A stretch of 64,000 nucleotides of DNA from Balaenoptera acutorostrata (Eukaryota; Chordata; Mammalia; Artiodactyla; Balaenopteridae). Location of the stretch: assembly GCF_949987535.1 (NCBI RefSeq), contig NC_080067.1, positions 50,838,910 to 50,902,909 on the forward strand, given 5' to 3'. A model generated the notes under the pieces. That model saw nothing but the letters and a program-made list of their open reading frames with translations, was not told where the DNA came from and did not search any database. Below, piece by piece: positions 60,510-64,000 of the stretch (positions are counted from its first letter, which is position 1; each line of letters starts with the position of its first letter). The position numbers and the translations under genes were made by a program.

Positions 60510-62390
60510 ATGGTAATGGGAACATACATATCGGTAATTACCTTAAATGTAAATGGATTAAATGCTCCAACCAAAAGACATAGAGTGGCTGAATGGATAC
60601 AAAAACAAGACCCATATATATGCTGTCTACAAGAGACCCACTTCAGACCTGGGAACACATACAGACTGAAAGTGAGGGGATGGAAAAAGACATTCCATGC
60701 AAATGGGAATCAAAAGAAAGCTGGAGGAACAATTCTCATATCAGACAAAATAGACTTTAAAGTAAAGACTATTACAAGAGACAAAGAAGGACACTACATA
60801 ATGATCAAGGGATCAATCCAAGAAGAAGATATAACAATTGTAAATATTTATGCATCCAACATAGGAGCACCCCAATACATAAGGTAAATGCTAACAACCA
60901 TAAAAGGGGAAATTGACAGCAACACAATCATAGTAGGGGACTTTAACACCCCACTTTCACCAATGGACAGATCATCCAAAATAAAAATAAATAAGGAAAC
61001 CCAAGCTTTAAATTACACATTAAACAGGATTGACTTAATTGATATTTATAGGACATTCCATCCAAAAACAACAGAATACAACTTCTTCTCAAGTGCTCAT
61101 GAAACAGTCTCCCGGATAGATCATATCTTGGGTCACAAAGCAAGCCTTGGTAAATTTAAGAAAATTGAAATCATATCAAGTATCTATTCTGACCCCAACA
61201 CTATGAGACTACATATCAATTACAGGAAAAAAACTGTAAAAAATACAAACACATGGAGGCTAAATAATATGGTACTAAATAACCAAGAGATCACTGAAGA
61301 AATCAAACAGGAAATCAAAAAATACCTAGAAACAAATGAGAATGAAAACAGGATGACCCAAAACCTATGGGTTGCAACAAAAGCAGTTTTAAGAGGGAAG
61401 ATTATAGCAATAAAATCCTACCTCAAGAAACAAGAAAAATCTCAAATAAACAACCTAACCTTACACCTAAAGCAATTAGAGAAAGAAGAACAAAAAAACC
61501 CCAAAGTTAGCAGAAGGAAAGAAATCATAAAGATCAGATCAGAGATAAAGGAAAAAGAAATGAAGGGAACAATAACAAAGATCAATAAAACTAAAAGCTG
61601 GTTCTTTGAGAAGATAAACAAAATTGATAAAACATTAACCAGACTCATCAAGAAAAAAAGGGAGAAGACTCAAATCAACAGAATTAGAAATGAGAAAGGA
61701 GAAGTAACAACTGACACTGCAGAAATACAAAGAATCATAAGAGATTACTACAAGCAACTATATGCCAATAAAATGGACAACCTGGAAGAAACGCACAAAT
61801 TCTTAGAAAAGCACAACCTTCTGAACCTGAGTCAGGAAGAGATAGAAAATATAAACAGACCAATCACAAGCACTGAAATTGAAACTGTGATTAAAAATCT
61901 TCCAACAAACGAAGTCCTGGACCAGATGGCTTCACAGGTGAATTCTACCAAACATTTACAGAAGAGTTAACACCTATCCTTCTCAAACTCTTCCAAAATA
62001 TTGCAGAGGGAGGAACACTCCCAGACTCGTTCTATGAGGCCACGATCACCCTGATACCAAAACCAGACAAAGATGTCACAAAGAAAGAAAATGACAGGCC
62101 AATATCACTGATGAACATAGATCCAAAAATCCTCAACAAAATACTAGCAAACAGAATCCAACAGCCATTAAAAGGATCATACACCATGATCAAGTGGGGC
62201 TTATCCCAGGAATGCAAGGATTCTTCAATATACGCAAATCAATCAAAGTGATACACCATATTAACAAACTGAAGGATAAAAAGCATATGATCATCTCAAT
62301 AGATACAGAAAAAGCTTTCAACAAAATTCAACACCCATTTATGATAAAAACTCTCCACAAAGTAGGCATAGGGGGAACTTACCTCAACAT
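60510..62390 (+). pseudogene. L1 ORF2 pseudogene (endonuclease and partial RT)
   Basis: ORF2p nicks DNA and reverse-transcribes L1 RNA. The frame opens at ATG 60510 (MVMGTYISVITLNVNGLN). Endonuclease residues equivalent to human N14, E43, Y115, D145, N147 and D205 are visible (N13, E42, Y114, D144, N146, D204). The conserved SDH reads SDPN (about residues 227-229), so the catalytic His is lost. One nonsense change (TAA at 60885-60887, CAA in the sister copy at 38951-38953) splits it; the same frame continues 60888-61910. A one-base loss near 61911 and a two-base loss near 62165 break the RT. The sequence stops before the FADD motif. Confidence 0.9.
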
Positions 62391-62577
62391 GACTTCACTT
62401 TTATAATTAGCTTGAATTAATTTTTTGAAAGTATATCTACACCTAAATTTGCCTGCAAAATTATTTTGAGGTATTAATACCAGCTTTTCTATAGGACTTT
62501 TCTTTTTTGTTAAAGTTTTATGTTTAAATTTAATCTTTACTTTCTGAAAATATAATGAATCCCTAATATTTCATCAT
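62391..62577. other. Short unassigned stretch
   Basis: Nothing recognised between the L1 break and the MIR. Confidence 0.4.
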
Positions 62578-62800
62578 TTTGGAGCCAGACTGCCTAAGTT
62601 GGAATTTTGGTTTCAACTCTTGCCAATTGTTGACTTTGGCCAAGTTCTTAAATATCCCCATGCTGCAATTAATTTCCTTGTAAAACAGGCATAACAGTAT
62701 CTACTTCATGATTTTTTTGAAGATTAAATTACTTAACGTATGCAAAGCACTTAGAAAAAATACCTTGTACAAAGTAAGTGCTAAAAAAACTTGGCTATTT
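62578..62800 (-). mobile_element. MIR SINE
   Basis: 'ttggagccagactgcctaag', 'actttggccaagttcttaaa' and 'gcaaagcacttagaaaaaat' span nearly the full antisense MIR. Confidence 0.88.
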
Positions 62801-63189
62801 TTCTTAGTATTATCTATGGTGTTGAGAAAGAGGAAATCAATGAGTAATTATAACAAATGCCCTGAATTTCATTTTAGGTAATGAACTATGTCCTAATACT
62901 TCAAATACAAGTAATGCCACGACTTGAAACAAATTTCATGCAATAATTTCAACAGAGTAATTTTAACAATTTAGTGAGCTCTATTATGCTGTTTGTGTTG
63001 TTGTGTTAAGTACTGTTTGTGATCCTTATTATTGAATTGAGCAGCAATAATACTTGGAGATACTCAGTGTTACCATAATGAATGTAGGATTCAGATATTC
63101 ATGAACTACCAGTTAGGGTTCAGTGAAAAATCTGGATCAGCTTGGGATTAACAATTTCGAACATGAAACAAGTAAACAGAGGAATTCAG
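62801..63189. other. Unassigned sequence
   Basis: Nothing recognised. Confidence 0.4.
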
Positions 63190-63400
63190 TACAGCAGCAC
63201 AGAAGTACTGGATTGGAATTTAAATATCCAGTTTTAAATCTTGATTATGACAGATAACTGTGTAACATTGCTTAACTTTATCATCTTCAGTTTTTTGGTA
63301 AATGGAAGTAATAACATATTTTATAAGTATTTTGAAGATTCAATGAGTTAATTTCTGAAAAATTAATTTCCAGAAGTGTTGTTGGTGTTTTTATGGAAAA
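63190..63400 (-). mobile_element. MIR SINE
   Basis: 'aacattgcttaactttatca', 'tcttcagttttttggtaaat' and 'attttgaagattcaatgagt' are the antisense MIR 3' half; the head is diverged. Confidence 0.65.
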
Positions 63401-64000
63401 GTGACAATTTGGTATTTTATTACTTAGAGGCAAGAACTATATCTCAGTGTGAAATTGTTTCATGGATAACCTTACAAAAGAAAGACTTTAATCCTTCTCT
63501 AAAACCAACCAAAAACAACTTAAAGACTTAACAACTTTTCCAATGAAACTAGGATAATCACATAAGTCAAAACCAGATATTATGATACATCTATTATGAT
63601 ACATCACTGCCAAATACAGGACAGTTTGAATGACACCGAAAGATGATTATAAGAGCATCTGTGTTAGCTTTGCTGACTCCTCAACACAGAGATAAAGGAA
63701 ATGGAAAAACCTTTCAACAATTACTTACTTTGAGTTGCAAGGTTCAAGTCTACTGTGGAGAAGTACAGGGCACCCAAATGGGACTAAACAGCAGGAGATG
63801 AGCTATTTTCATTTTCTATTACCCAACCTCATTTTGGGAAATGGCTTTGTGATGAGACAGGGTAAGGGAAATAAGACCTTTGACTTAGCAACAAATGACC
63901 ACAGTCAGGGGATCAGATACTTAAAATGGCAAACACTAAAGCACCAATTGGAACCTCACTAAAGTACCTCATAGAAAACTGAGACAGGAGAAATGTTGAA
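63401..64000. other. Unassigned sequence to window end
   Basis: No gene; the 75-codon ORF at 63735-63962 has no domain I know. Confidence 0.4.

Larger units (their letters stand above)
60131..62390 (+). mobile_element. L1 fragment truncated at both ends
   Basis: Starts inside ORF1 (homology with the 36-42 kb copy begins at 60131) and stops inside the RT domain at 62390 ('acctcaacat'). No 3' UTR, poly(A) or target duplication is visible. It contains the ORF1 end, a 59-bp inter-ORF gap, the endonuclease and the first part of RT. Confidence 0.9.

Overview
The window is A+T-rich mammalian nuclear DNA with no protein-coding host gene that I can support. There is no exon-like ORF, no rRNA, tRNA or snoRNA gene, and no CpG-island promoter outside a transposon. 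It is best read as gene-desert or deep-intron sequence. The four full-size tRNA-derived SINEs (8579-8858, 12903-13247, 29874-30182, 55763-56045) are of the CHR type shared by whales, hippopotamus and ruminants. The younger LINE-1 copies and the absence of any recognisable Bov-B or Bov-tA element favour a cetacean, with hippopotamid as the alternative. This taxonomic call is inference from repeat content.

Layout. 1-9 kb: an old MaLR-like LTR split by an L1 tail (1505-2745), a short polyadenylated retrocopy on the minus strand with target-site duplications (2965-3366), an L1 remnant bounded by a perfect 17-bp duplication (6139-6601), a MIR, and a CHR SINE. 9-22 kb: mostly unassigned sequence with L2 tails, a CHR SINE nested in an older repeat (12620-13345), and an L1 3' end. 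22-32 kb: two probable solo LTRs (about 22034-22609 and 27420-27822), a MER5-like element, nested L1 tails (28048-28430), a CHR SINE and the 3' end of a Tigger1 DNA transposon with its broken transposase (30515-31109). 32-36 kb: L1 and L2 remnants. 36-42.5 kb: the largest feature, a 6.5-kb L1 on the minus strand that keeps both ends (3' UTR, ORF2, ORF1, 5' UTR) but has lost the reverse-transcriptase core in an internal deletion. 42.5-58 kb: MIR, L1 and MaLR remnants, a short SINE inserted in an L1 piece, and a CHR SINE. 58-64 kb: a diverged tandem repeat of about 76 bp, an old L1 3' end, an L1 truncated at both ends that carries most of the endonuclease domain, and two MIRs.

Nothing here works as an operon or pathway. 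The content is a stratigraphy of retrotransposition: MIR, L2 and MaLR are the oldest; L1M-type tails and Tigger1 are intermediate; CHR SINEs and the L1s at 36-42 and 60-62 kb are younger. No novel biological system was found. The observations most worth checking are the retrocopy at 2.97-3.37 kb, the deletion junction near 37,690, the loss of the same endonuclease histidine in two L1 copies, and the tandem repeat at 58.3-58.8 kb. Family names come from recognition of remembered consensus phrases, not from a database search.
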